A stretch of 16,064 nucleotides of DNA from Plastoroseomonas sp036499545. Its GTDB lineage: Bacteria; Pseudomonadota; Alphaproteobacteria; Acetobacterales; Acetobacteraceae. Position 1 is the stretch's first letter, and every line of letters begins with the position of its first letter. The stretch lies in NCBI GenBank assembly GCA_036499545.1, contig DASYDR010000041.1:1-16064 (forward strand). The letters are read 5' to 3'. A program made the position numbers and the translations under genes. Positions 1 to 6,964 of the stretch are shown one piece after another. Below the pieces are notes generated by a model. It ran no database searches. It was given only the letters and a program-made list of their open reading frames with translations, and was not told where the DNA came from.

Positions 1-531
1 GTAGAGTTCGAAATTCGGCGCGGTGCGGGGTTCATAGGTCGCGATCATCGCATTGCCGCCGCCGGAATAGCCGGAGATGGCATTCACCGTGACCGGGAAG
101 TCGGGCGACATCAGCCCGGCATCGATCAGCGGCCGCAGCAGCAGGATGGCACCGGTCGGGTAGCAGCCCGGGTTCGAGACCTGCCGGGCGGCGGCGATGA
201 TGCCCGGCTGGTCCGGGGTCAGCTCCGGCATGCCATAGGCCCAGTCGGGATGCACCCGGTGCGCGGTCGAGGCGTCGATGACCTTCGGCGCGGCATCGCC
301 GAGCGAGGCGGCGAGCGCCGCGCTCTCCTTCGCCGCGTCATCGGGCAGGCAGAGCACGACCAGGTCGACTTCCGCCATCAGCGCCCGCCGCGCCTCGGGA
401 TCCTTGCGTCGTGCCGGATCGATCGAGCGCAGCGACAGCGCCGGGTTGACCGCCAGACGCTCGCGGATCTGCAGGCCGGTGGTGCCGGCCTCGCCATCGA
501 TGAAGACGCTCGGAATCTGACCCTTCGGCAT
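1..531 (-). CDS. argC: N-acetyl-gamma-glutamyl-phosphate reductase (short type-2 form), 3' end outside window
   Basis: Catalyses the NADPH-dependent reduction of N-acetyl-glutamyl-phosphate to the semialdehyde, third step of arginine synthesis, in the cytosol. The 177 visible codons begin MPKGQIPSVFIDGEAGTTGL, where GEAGTTG is the nucleotide-binding loop of the short ArgC form. The catalytic cysteine is Cys123 in SNPGCYPTG (codon at 163-165), followed by the conserved NAISGYSGGG segment. The short form is about 310 residues, so roughly 130 are missing beyond position 1. The ATG at 529-531 is preceded by a near-perfect ribosome site, AAGGAGGG, at about 537-544. The gene follows rpsI in the same orientation, an order often seen in alphaproteobacteria, but a strong terminator lies only about 40 nt upstream of its start. 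Expression therefore probably depends on read-through or on a promoter inside rpsI. Identification is secure. Confidence 0.93.
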   Translation of the reverse strand, partial: MPKGQIPSVFIDGEAGTTGLQIRERLAVNPALSLRSIDPARRKDPEARRALMAEVDLVVLCLPDDAAKESAALAASLGDAAPKVIDASTAHRVHPDWAYGMPELTPDQPGIIAAARQVSNPGCYPTGAILLLRPLIDAGLMSPDFPVTVNAISGYSGGGNAMIATYEPRTAPNFELY

Positions 532-572
532 GGAACCCTCCTTGCGGGACCATTGGCGCGCGATTGCGCCGC

Positions 573-610
573 GAAAAACAAAAAGGGTGGACCCTCGCGG
601 GTCCACCCTT
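573..610 (-). terminator. Intrinsic terminator of rplM-rpsI
   Basis: A perfect 12-bp stem (583-594 paired with 599-610) closes a 4-nt loop. On the minus strand it is followed by a run of T residues broken by a single G (complement of 573-584). This is a textbook rho-independent terminator placed between rpsI and argC. The plus-strand side has only a short T-poor tail, so it should act on minus-strand transcripts. Confidence 0.88.
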
Positions 611-657
611 CTTTGATGACAGCCATGCGGCCGGCGCTGAAAGCCGGCCCGCCCGGC

Positions 658-1149
658 TCAGCGCTTCGAGAACTGGAAGGAGCGTCGCGCCTTCGCCTTG
701 CCGTACTTCTTGCGCTCGACCACGCGCGGATCGCGGGTCAGGAAGCCGGCCTTCTTCAGGATGGCGCGCAGGTCCGGCTCATAATTCACCAGGGCGCGGC
801 TGATGCCGTGCCGCACCGCGCCGGCCTGGCCGGACAGGCCGCCGCCGGTCACCGTGCAGAACACGTCGAACTGCTGGTAGCGGTCGGCCACCAGGAAGGG
901 CTGGGTGATCAGCATGCGCAGCACCGGGCGGGCGAAGTAGCGCGCCTGCGGCCTGCCATTGATCTCGATCACGCCCTTGCCGGGCTTCACCCACACGCGG
1001 GCGACGGCGTCCTTGCGGCGGCCGGTCGCGTAGCTGCGGCCGAGCGCGTCACGCTTCGGCGCCACCGGCGCGGCGGCCTCGGTCCCAACCGCGGTGCCCT
1101 GCACCAGGCCCTTGAGATCGGCGAGAGAAGTTGCGGTCTGCTCGCTCAT
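658..1149 (-). CDS. rpsI: 30S ribosomal protein S9
   Basis: Small-subunit ribosomal protein whose C-terminal tail reaches toward the P-site tRNA. The 163-residue product has a conserved core from about residue 38 (GRSYATGRRKDAVARVWVKP), the motif GGGLSGQAGAVRHGISRAL near the middle, and the diagnostic C-terminus ending FSKR, all family hallmarks. It is about 33 residues longer at the N-terminus than E. coli S9. That extension is usual in alphaproteobacteria and is rich in Ala, Glu and Thr. The ATG lies one base after the rplM stop codon, so the two genes are one transcript and probably translationally coupled. A strong terminator follows. Confidence 0.97.
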   Translation of the reverse strand: MSEQTATSLADLKGLVQGTAVGTEAAAPVAPKRDALGRSYATGRRKDAVARVWVKPGKGVIEINGRPQARYFARPVLRMLITQPFLVADRYQQFDVFCTVTGGGLSGQAGAVRHGISRALVNYEPDLRAILKKAGFLTRDPRVVERKKYGKAKARRSFQFSKR

Positions 1150-1150
1150 C

Positions 1151-1621
1151 TCAGATCACCTTGTTCTTACGGTTCAGCGCGCCGACGTCGAGCGTCGAGG
1201 GCTGCTGACCGGCATGCGGATGCTCCGCGCCGGCATAGACATGCAGGTTGCGCATCTGCTCGCGGCCGAGCGGGCCACGGGTGATCATGCGCTCCACGGC
1301 CTTCTCCAGCACCCGCTCCGGATAGCGGCCATCGAGCCGCTCCTGCACGGAACGGCCCTTGATGCCGCCCGGATAGCCGGTATGCCAGTAGAAGACCGAC
1401 TGTGCGGCCTTGTTGCCGGTGACCCGGATCTTGTCGGCATTGACGACGACGACGTGGTCGCCGCAATCGACATGCGGCGTGAAGGTCGCCTTGTGCTTGC
1501 CGCGGAGCCGGTTGGCGATGAGCGTGGCGAGGCGGCCGAGCACGAGGCCCTCCGCATCGATCAGCACCCAACCCTTCTGAACCTCCGCCGGCTTGATCGA
1601 CCGGGTCTGTGTGGTGAGCAT
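1151..1621 (-). CDS. rplM: 50S ribosomal protein L13
   Basis: Early-assembly large-subunit protein that binds 23S rRNA. The 156 residues match family length. Recognisable blocks are the N-terminal WVLIDAEGLVLGRLAT, then GDHVVVVNADKI, VFYWHTGYPGG, and the C-terminal MLxxGPLGR-like block seen here as MITRGPLGREQM. It is the first gene of the rplM-rpsI operon. The ribosome site is weak (TAGG about ten bases upstream), but the start is fixed by homology to the L13 N-terminus and by the promoter only some 30-40 bases further upstream. Confidence 0.97.
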   Translation of the reverse strand: MLTTQTRSIKPAEVQKGWVLIDAEGLVLGRLATLIANRLRGKHKATFTPHVDCGDHVVVVNADKIRVTGNKAAQSVFYWHTGYPGGIKGRSVQERLDGRYPERVLEKAVERMITRGPLGREQMRNLHVYAGAEHPHAGQQPSTLDVGALNRKNKVI

Positions 1622-1653
1622 CGTTGGCCTAACATGGCTGTAAAGAGAGCGCG

Positions 1654-1682
1654 CTTATGACGGCAAGGCGCGTACGGGTCAA
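1654..1682 (-). promoter_or_regulatory. Sigma-70-type promoter for rplM-rpsI
   Basis: On the minus strand TTGACC (complement of 1677-1682) is separated by exactly 17 nt from CATAAG (complement of 1654-1659). The implied transcription start is around 1647, giving a leader of about 25 nt to the rplM ATG. The spacing and the strong -35 box support the call; no experiment is implied. Confidence 0.6.
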
Positions 1683-1705
1683 GTGTGAAGGGCATTTTCT
1701 CGATA

Positions 1706-1721
1706 CGGTACCATGATACCG
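1706..1721. promoter_or_regulatory. Candidate operator palindrome between rplM and the dehydratase gene
   Basis: CGGTACCATGATACCG is a 16-bp dyad with 7 of 8 pairs matching. It lies in the divergent intergenic region, 163 bp upstream of the dehydratase start and just behind the rplM promoter. GGTA...TACC half-sites resemble operators of GntR/FCD-type regulators that often control sugar-acid genes. That link is an inference from shape only, since no regulator gene is present in the window. Confidence 0.35.
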
Positions 1722-1805
1722 CATCGTTCCGGCACCCGCCACGGGGGTGCTTCGCCTCCGCCCCGCGCCGTGCCACCCTGCATGCATCGGACGGAAATAC
1801 CCCTT

Positions 1806-1856
1806 GAGCGTCCGATGACCGGAGGGCCGAATGGCCCGGGGGTCTGAATCGGACGC
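1806..1856 (+). promoter_or_regulatory. Candidate structured 5' leader element, copy A
   Basis: A perfect 9-bp basal stem (1808-1816 with 1848-1856) encloses a GACC/GGTC pairing and a tip hairpin GGGCC-GAAT-GGCCC (1824-1837). The 3' strand carries an unpaired TGA before the basal stem. Copy B at 4445-4511 shares the flanking strings CCGATGACCG.AGGG and CCCGG.G.TCTGAATCG and differs in the tip. The element ends 27 nt before the dehydratase ATG. It may be a cis-acting RNA or a REP-like repeat; I do not recognise it as a named riboswitch class. Confidence 0.55.
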
Positions 1857-1883
1857 GCCATTTATGGGCAACGGAGTGACGGC

Positions 1884-3590
1884 ATGAGCAGCGACGCACC
1901 CAAGCAGGGATTGGCCCGCAACACCTCCAACTACGGCGATCGCGATTTCGCGCTCTATCTCCGCCGTACCTTCGCCAAGTCGATGGGCTACAGCCAGGCG
2001 ATGCTGGACAAGCCGGTGGTCGGCATCGCCGATACCGGCAGCGACTACAACAACTGCCACCGCACCGCGCCCGAGCTGATCGAGGCGGTGAAGCGTGGCG
2101 TGCTGGCCGCCGGCGGCCTGCCGCTCGCCTTCCCGACCATCAGCATCTGCGAGCCGTCGCTCAGCCCCTGCTCGATGCATTACCGCAACCTGATGGCGCT
2201 CGACACCGAGACCATGCTGGCGAACCAGCCGATGGACGCGGCGGTGCTGGTGGGCGGCTGCGACAAGACGGTGCCCGCCCAGCTGATGGGCGCGATCTCC
2301 TCCGGTACGCCTTCCGTCATGCTGGTGGTCGGCCCGATGCTGGCCCAGGCCTTCGAGGGCGAGCGCCTGTCCGCCTGTACCGATTGCCGACGCTACTGGG
2401 CCCGCTATCGCGCCGGCGAGGTGAGCGACGAGAAGATCAACGTCCTGGAAGGCAAGCTCGCCACCACCGCCGGCACCTGCGGCGTGATGGGCACGGCGTC
2501 GACCATGGCCTGCATCGCCTCCACCCTCGGCTTCATGCCGCTCGACGCCGCTTCGGCGCCGGCCGTGCATGCCGATCGGCTCCGCATCGCGGAGGAAGCC
2601 GGCGCCCAGGCGGTGCGGCTGATCCAGAAGCCGGTTTCGCCGCTCTCGCTCATGACCCAGGGCAATTTCGACAACGCGGTGCGGGTGCTGCTCTCGATCG
2701 GCGGCTCCACCAACGCCATCGTGCACCTGGCGGCGATCGCCGGCCGGTCGGGACTCGAACTCGACCTGAGGCGCCTGGACGCGCTGTCCGAGACGACGCC
2801 GGTGCTGGTCGACCTGAAGCCGACCGGCGAAGGCTACATGGAGGATTTCCACAGCGCCGGCGGCATGCGCGCCCTGCTCTGGGAACTCCGCGACCTGCTG
2901 GACCTCGACGCCAAGGACCTCGACGGCGTGTCGCTCGCCGAGCGCATCGGCGACGGCAGCCACTACGTGAACCGCAAGATCATCCGCGCCCGGGCCGAGC
3001 CGATCTCCCCGGTCGGCGGCCTGATCGCGCTGTTCGGCTCGCTGGCGCCGGATGGCGCCATCCTGAAGCGCAGCGCCGCGACCCCGGCTTTGTTCGAGAC
3101 CGAGGCGCGCTGCATGGTGTTCGACGGGCTGGCGGACCTGGCCAACCGGGTCGACGACCCGGATCTCGATGTCACGCCGCAGGATATCCTGGTGCTGAAG
3201 GGTGCCGGGCCGCGCAGCCCGGCCGGCATGCCGGAAGCCGGCTACCTGCCGATCCCGAAGAAGCTGGCGCGCCAGGGCGTGAAGGACATGGTGCGCATGA
3301 GCGACTGCCGCATGTCCGGCACCGCCTTCGGCACCATCGTGCTGCACATCGCGCCGGAAGCGTCGGTCGGCGGCCCGCTGGCCTTCGTGGAGACCGGCGA
3401 CCGCATCCGCCTCTCGGTCAAGAACCGCAGCCTCGACCTGCTGGTGGATGAGGCGGTGCTGGCGCAGCGCCGTGCCGCCTGGAGCCCGGCACCGGCGCCG
3501 AAGCGCGGCTGGGACCGGCTGGTGCATGAGCAGGTGACCCAGGCGCCGCAAGGGGCGGATCTGCGCTTCCTGACCGCCGCCGGGGAATGA
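1884..3590 (+). CDS. IlvD/Edd-family dehydratase, sugar-acid (arabinonate-type) subgroup
   Basis: Predicted cytosolic iron-sulfur dehydratase that removes water from a sugar acid, or possibly a dihydroxy acid, to give a 2-keto acid. The 568 residues carry Cys58 (YNNCHRTAP), Cys126 (GGCDKTVPA) and Cys199 (TAGTCGVMGTAS), one residue off the three [2Fe-2S] ligands I recall for L-arabinonate dehydratase. Lys128 would be the carbamylated metal ligand, and Ser478 in RMSGTAFGT the catalytic base. The start is set by GGAG at 1873-1876, seven bases before the ATG. Upstream lie a dyad and structured element A; an SDR gene follows after 22 bases. Databases often label this family 'dihydroxy-acid dehydratase', but no branched-chain amino acid genes are nearby and length and cysteine spacing favour the sugar-acid branch. 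The substrate is not decided by sequence. Confidence 0.88.
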   Translation: MSSDAPKQGLARNTSNYGDRDFALYLRRTFAKSMGYSQAMLDKPVVGIADTGSDYNNCHRTAPELIEAVKRGVLAAGGLPLAFPTISICEPSLSPCSMHYRNLMALDTETMLANQPMDAAVLVGGCDKTVPAQLMGAISSGTPSVMLVVGPMLAQAFEGERLSACTDCRRYWARYRAGEVSDEKINVLEGKLATTAGTCGVMGTASTMACIASTLGFMPLDAASAPAVHADRLRIAEEAGAQAVRLIQKPVSPLSLMTQGNFDNAVRVLLSIGGSTNAIVHLAAIAGRSGLELDLRRLDALSETTPVLVDLKPTGEGYMEDFHSAGGMRALLWELRDLLDLDAKDLDGVSLAERIGDGSHYVNRKIIRARAEPISPVGGLIALFGSLAPDGAILKRSAATPALFETEARCMVFDGLADLANRVDDPDLDVTPQDILVLKGAGPRSPAGMPEAGYLPIPKKLARQGVKDMVRMSDCRMSGTAFGTIVLHIAPEASVGGPLAFVETGDRIRLSVKNRSLDLLVDEAVLAQRRAAWSPAPAPKRGWDRLVHEQVTQAPQGADLRFLTAAGE

Positions 3591-3612
3591 GCGGGCCGGT
3601 CCTGGGCCGCCC

Positions 3613-4446
3613 ATGATCGCCGTCATCGGCGCCAGCGGGCGCTCCGGCACGGCCTTGTGCCGGGCGCTGACGGCCGAAGGCCTGGCCTTCGTGCCAATTG
3701 TGCGGGATGCGGCACGCTGGACGCTGCCGGGGACGCCGCGGGTCGCCGATCTGCGCGACCCGGTGGGGCTGGCGCGGGCGCTGCAGGGGGCGACGCGCGT
3801 CGCCTCCTGCGCGCATGCCCGCTGGGCGCCGGCGATCCTGGCCGCCGCGCCGCCGGCGGCGAAGCTGGTGTTGATGGGCTCGACCCGGCGCTTCTCGCGC
3901 TGGCCGGACGCGCATGGCGATGGCGTCCGCGCCGGGGAAGCGGCGCTGCTCGCCGCCAACCGCCCGGGCGTGATGCTGCACCCGACGATGATCTATGGCG
4001 CGGAAGGGGAGGATAATGTGCAGCGCCTGGCCGCCCTGATCCGCCGCCTGCCGGTGGCGCCGCTGCCCGGCGGCGGCCGGGCGCTGGTGCAGCCGATCCA
4101 CCAGGCCGACGTCACCCGCTGCCTGGTCGCGGCCCTCCGCCAACCCTGGCAACGGGCCGAGACCCTGGTGGTGGCGGGGCCGGAGCCCCTGCCCTATCGT
4201 GACTTCCTGCGGGCAGTCGCGGCCGCGGCCGGGCTGCGCCCGCCGCCGGTGCTGCCGCTGCCCGGGCTGCTGCTACGCGCGCTGGCGCCGTTCACGCGGA
4301 TCCTGCCCGGGCTGCCGCGCATCGGCGCCGACGAGGTGCGGCGGCTGCTGGAAGACAAGAATTTCGACATCGGCCCGATGCGGCGGGTGCTCGGCGTCAC
4401 GCCGATCTCGCTCGCCGAGGGGTTATCGCTGACGTTCCGCGCCTGA
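3613..4446 (+). CDS. Atypical short-chain dehydrogenase (NAD(P)-binding, NDUFA9/NmrA-like)
   Basis: A 277-residue Rossmann-fold protein. The N-terminal strand and glycine loop VIGASGRSG (residues 4-12) is the GxxGxxG NAD(P)-binding motif of extended/atypical SDRs. LMGSTRRFSRW near residue 95, the MIYGAEG turn near residue 133 and VQPIHQADVTRCLV near residue 160 match the NDUFA9/epimerase-like branch. No clear YxxxK catalytic pair is seen, so it may be a binding protein or reductase of unknown substrate. It begins 22 bases after the dehydratase stop, with no convincing Shine-Dalgarno site, suggesting co-transcription and possible translational coupling. Its TGA stop (4444-4446) overlaps the 5' strand of structured element B. 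Fold identification is good; function is open. Confidence 0.8.
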   Translation: MIAVIGASGRSGTALCRALTAEGLAFVPIVRDAARWTLPGTPRVADLRDPVGLARALQGATRVASCAHARWAPAILAAAPPAAKLVLMGSTRRFSRWPDAHGDGVRAGEAALLAANRPGVMLHPTMIYGAEGEDNVQRLAALIRRLPVAPLPGGGRALVQPIHQADVTRCLVAALRQPWQRAETLVVAGPEPLPYRDFLRAVAAAAGLRPPPVLPLPGLLLRALAPFTRILPGLPRIGADEVRRLLEDKNFDIGPMRRVLGVTPISLAEGLSLTFRA

Positions 4447-4511
4447 GCGACCGATGACCGAAGGGGTCCGACGTACAGGTCGGACGGCCCGGCGATCTGA
4501 ATCGCTCGCTC
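4445..4511 (+). promoter_or_regulatory. Candidate structured 5' leader element, copy B
   Basis: The basal stem pairs 4445-4455 with 4501-4511 (10 of 11 pairs, one C-C mismatch). Inside, GGG (4463-4465) faces CCC (4488-4490), and the tip is a perfect 7-bp hairpin GTCCGAC/GTCGGAC (4466-4472 with 4479-4485). Copy A has a shorter, different tip but the same flanking strings. In the basal stem one pair switches from T-A in copy A (1811-1853) to A-T here (4450-4506), a compensatory change. If the stem is counted as the 9 bp shared with copy A (4447-4455 with 4501-4509), it also ends 27 nt before the amidohydrolase ATG. The stop codon of the preceding SDR gene lies partly within the stem. Confidence 0.55.
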
Positions 4512-4536
4512 GACCTGACAAAGGGAGGAATATCCC

Positions 4537-5712
4537 ATGCCAATCATCAACCGCATCGCCGAATTCCACGACGAGATGACCGGGTGGCGGCACGACCTGC
4601 ACGAACATCCCGAACTCGCCTTCGAGGAGCACCGCACCAGCGGCATCGTCGCCGGGAAGCTTAGGGAATTCGGCTGCGACGAGGTGGTGACCGGCATCGC
4701 GAAGACCGGTGTCGTCGGCGTCATCCATGGCCGCAACCGCAATGGCCGCGGCATCGGGCTGCGCGCCGACATGGATGCGCTGCCGATCCTGGAGGAGACC
4801 GGGCTTTCCTACGCGTCGAAGACCCCCGGCACGATGCATGCCTGCGGCCATGACGGGCATACCACCATGCTGCTCGGCGCCGCGAAGTACCTGGCGGAGA
4901 CACGCAACTTCGACGGCAGCGTCTATGTCATCTTCCAGCCCGCCGAGGAGAATTTCGGCGGCGGCGACGTGATGGTGAAGGAAGGCCTGTTCCAGCGCTT
5001 CCCGATGGAGCGCGTCTTCGGCCTGCACAACTGGCCGGGCGCGCCGGAAGGCACCTTCTACTGGCGCACCGGCCAGGTGATGGCGGCGGTCGCCAACCTC
5101 GAGGTCACGATCACCGGACGCGGCACGCATGGCGCCATGCCGCATGACGGCATCGACCCGATCGTCATCGCCGCGGCCATCGTGCAGGCGTTGCAGAGCA
5201 TCATTTCCCGCAACGTGGAACCGATGGAGGCCGGCGTGATCACCATCGGCCACATCAAGGGCGGCCACACCTTCAATGTGATCCCGGAGACGGTGCAGAT
5301 GCTCGGCACCGCACGCTGGTTCACGCCCGAGGTCGGCGACCTGCTGGAGCGACGCTTCAAGGAGACGGTGACCGGCATCGCCGCCGCGATGGGTGCCTCC
5401 GCGACCGCCGAATTCCGCCGTGCCTACCCGGCGACGGTGAATGAGGAAGTCAGCACCGGACTTGCCGCCGATGCCGCCCGCGCCGTGCAGGGGCCGGCCC
5501 GGGTGGTGCCGATGCCGAAGCCGACCATGGGGGGCGAGGATTTCTCCTTCATGCTCAACGCCAAGGACGGCGCCTATCTGATGCTGGGCGGCGGCCGCGC
5601 CGGTGAGACCCCACCGCTGCACCACCCGCGCTACGACTTCAACGATGCCATCCTGCCGGTGGGCGCGAGCTGGTGGGCGACCCTGGCGGAGCGGCTCCTG
5701 GCCAAGGCCTGA
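4537..5712 (+). CDS. M20D-family amidohydrolase (hippurate / N-acyl-amino-acid hydrolase type)
   Basis: Predicted cytosolic di-metal amidohydrolase that cleaves an N-acyl group from an amino acid or similar amide. The 391 residues match the family length. Expected metal ligands are visible: Cys103 and His105 in MHACGHDGH, Glu138 in QPAEE (Glu137 the likely general base), His164 in FGLHNWPG and His362 near the C-terminus. GLRADMDALPI (residues 74-84), the lid-domain motif RGTHGAMPHDGIDP (195-208) and GGEDFSFML (332-340) are typical of HipO/ILR1-like enzymes. A strong AGGGAGGA site sits at about 4522-4529 before the ATG. The gene follows the SDR gene closely, with structured element B between them. 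The natural substrate cannot be told from sequence. Confidence 0.9.
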   Translation: MPIINRIAEFHDEMTGWRHDLHEHPELAFEEHRTSGIVAGKLREFGCDEVVTGIAKTGVVGVIHGRNRNGRGIGLRADMDALPILEETGLSYASKTPGTMHACGHDGHTTMLLGAAKYLAETRNFDGSVYVIFQPAEENFGGGDVMVKEGLFQRFPMERVFGLHNWPGAPEGTFYWRTGQVMAAVANLEVTITGRGTHGAMPHDGIDPIVIAAAIVQALQSIISRNVEPMEAGVITIGHIKGGHTFNVIPETVQMLGTARWFTPEVGDLLERRFKETVTGIAAAMGASATAEFRRAYPATVNEEVSTGLAADAARAVQGPARVVPMPKPTMGGEDFSFMLNAKDGAYLMLGGGRAGETPPLHHPRYDFNDAILPVGASWWATLAERLLAKA

Positions 5713-5728
5713 CCGGCGGTCTCAGGCC
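5706..5728. terminator. Inverted repeat at a convergent gene junction
   Basis: GGCCTGA (5706-5712) and TCAGGCC (5722-5728) form a perfect 7-bp stem with a 9-nt loop. The stop codons of both converging genes lie inside the two arms. There is no T-tract, so if it terminates at all it would be a weak or protein-assisted bidirectional terminator. Confidence 0.35.
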
Positions 5729-6939
5729 GCCCCGCCAGGCGCCGGGCCGGCATTCGGCTGAGCCAGGTCTTCCGGCGAAAGACCGAGCAGCGCCGCCGTG
5801 CCGGCCTCCAGATCCCGTCCGATAGTCTGGACGGCGGGGTCGGTCGGCCGCGCCCATGCGAACCAGCCCCGGGCATCCTCCACCCGGCCCAGCCTGTGCA
5901 GCGCGCGGGCGCGATACATGCCCCGGTAGAAGCGGTAGAGCGGGTGATCATCGTCGTTCTTGATGGGGTCGAGCAGCGCGACGGCGCCGGCCGGGTCGCC
6001 GGTCTCGGCCAGCACCGCGGCGCGGATGGCGCGGATCGACGGCCAGTCCGACAGGCGGACGGCGTCCGCGGACCAGCGCCGCGCCTCCTGCAGCAGGTCG
6101 TGGTCGGCATGCAGGGTCACGTCGGTCGCCAGCATGGCGTTGGCCAGCAGGCATTCGCCCGGCGTCAGATCGGGCCACCGGAGCAGGCGGCAAAGCGCCG
6201 CCCTCTTGCTGTCGCGTGCCGCGCGGTCCGGCACCGGGAAGGTCGCCCAATGGCAGAGGATCGGCGCGGCGCGGCCACGCAGCACGCCCGAGTCGCTCCC
6301 CGCGCCCAGTTCCGCCAGCAGCGACCGGTAATACTCGCCGATCGTCCGGGCCTGGGCTGACGCCTTGCCCCGCAACACGTCGAGCGCCTGGAGGCCATCG
6401 CTCCGCAGTTGCTGCCCATCGGGAAGACGGGCGGTGCGCGGCCAGAGATTGACCGCGATGTCGAGAAGCTGGAGCAGGACAAGGATGGGCAAGGCGTGCC
6501 GCAACGCATCCTGCCAGGGCGCGGGGCCGGGCGGCGGGCGCAGTGCCCATTCGGCCGTCGTCGACGGCAGCGCGCGATGCTGGAACCAGTCGGTCGGGGC
6601 CTGGGGTCGCGGCGCGAGCATCGACAGGGCAAGCAGCAGGCAGGCCACGAGATTCGCGGCGACGCCGCCCAGGGTCACCGCGAGCGTCGCGAAAGGCCGC
6701 GGCCGCAGCGCCGGGTAGGGTTCGACGAAGCCGCCGTTGAACCAGGGACGCAGCGCGATCTCGGTCTCGCCGTAACGCCAGCGCAGGACCGGGCGGCGGC
6801 TGAAGCCGATGGAGAAGACGCGCACCGGAACGCGGCAGACCCAGGCGGCCAGGGCGTGGCCGAGCTCATGCACAATCGTCGACACGACACCGCCGCCGAT
6901 CAGGGCGATGCCGATGACGAAGAACGCGAGGGGCGTCAT
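5722..6939 (-). CDS. M50-type (site-2-protease-like) membrane metallopeptidase with helical C-terminal half
   Basis: Predicted integral inner-membrane zinc protease. The first hydrophobic segment (residues 5-23) leads straight into HELGH (residues 24-28), the HExxH zinc site. The GFSRRP...RWRYGETEIALRPWFNGG stretch is typical of M50 enzymes after that helix. Further hydrophobic segments lie at about 85-108 and 150-165. The second family motif appears as NLWP (164-167) followed by PDG (173-175), supplying a candidate third zinc ligand, Asp174. From about residue 190 to the end the 405-residue protein is soluble and Ala/Leu/Arg-rich with repeats of helical character, resembling tetratricopeptide units (for example around residues 303-330 and 337-362). 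It begins 25 bp after the TM2 gene and is probably its operon partner; the ribosome site is weak. Family is fairly clear, substrate unknown. Confidence 0.75.
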   Translation of the reverse strand: MTPLAFFVIGIALIGGGVVSTIVHELGHALAAWVCRVPVRVFSIGFSRRPVLRWRYGETEIALRPWFNGGFVEPYPALRPRPFATLAVTLGGVAANLVACLLLALSMLAPRPQAPTDWFQHRALPSTTAEWALRPPPGPAPWQDALRHALPILVLLQLLDIAVNLWPRTARLPDGQQLRSDGLQALDVLRGKASAQARTIGEYYRSLLAELGAGSDSGVLRGRAAPILCHWATFPVPDRAARDSKRAALCRLLRWPDLTPGECLLANAMLATDVTLHADHDLLQEARRWSADAVRLSDWPSIRAIRAAVLAETGDPAGAVALLDPIKNDDDHPLYRFYRGMYRARALHRLGRVEDARGWFAWARPTDPAVQTIGRDLEAGTAALLGLSPEDLAQPNAGPAPGGAA

Positions 6940-6964
6940 GCCTGATCGAAGGCCGGCCTGAATC

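Noticed and set aside
250..1284. Plus-strand open frame over argC-rpsI
   Set aside because: Shadow of the minus-strand S9 and ArgC genes.
1629..3959. Long minus-strand open frame (776 codons) opposite the dehydratase gene
   Set aside because: Antisense shadow of a high-GC gene: it has no recognisable domain and its composition is His/Arg/Ala-rich, while the plus strand encodes a clear IlvD/Edd protein.
4463..4490. Hairpin after the SDR gene as a simple intrinsic terminator
   Set aside because: No T-tract, and the hairpin is the tip of a larger conserved element shared with 1806-1856.
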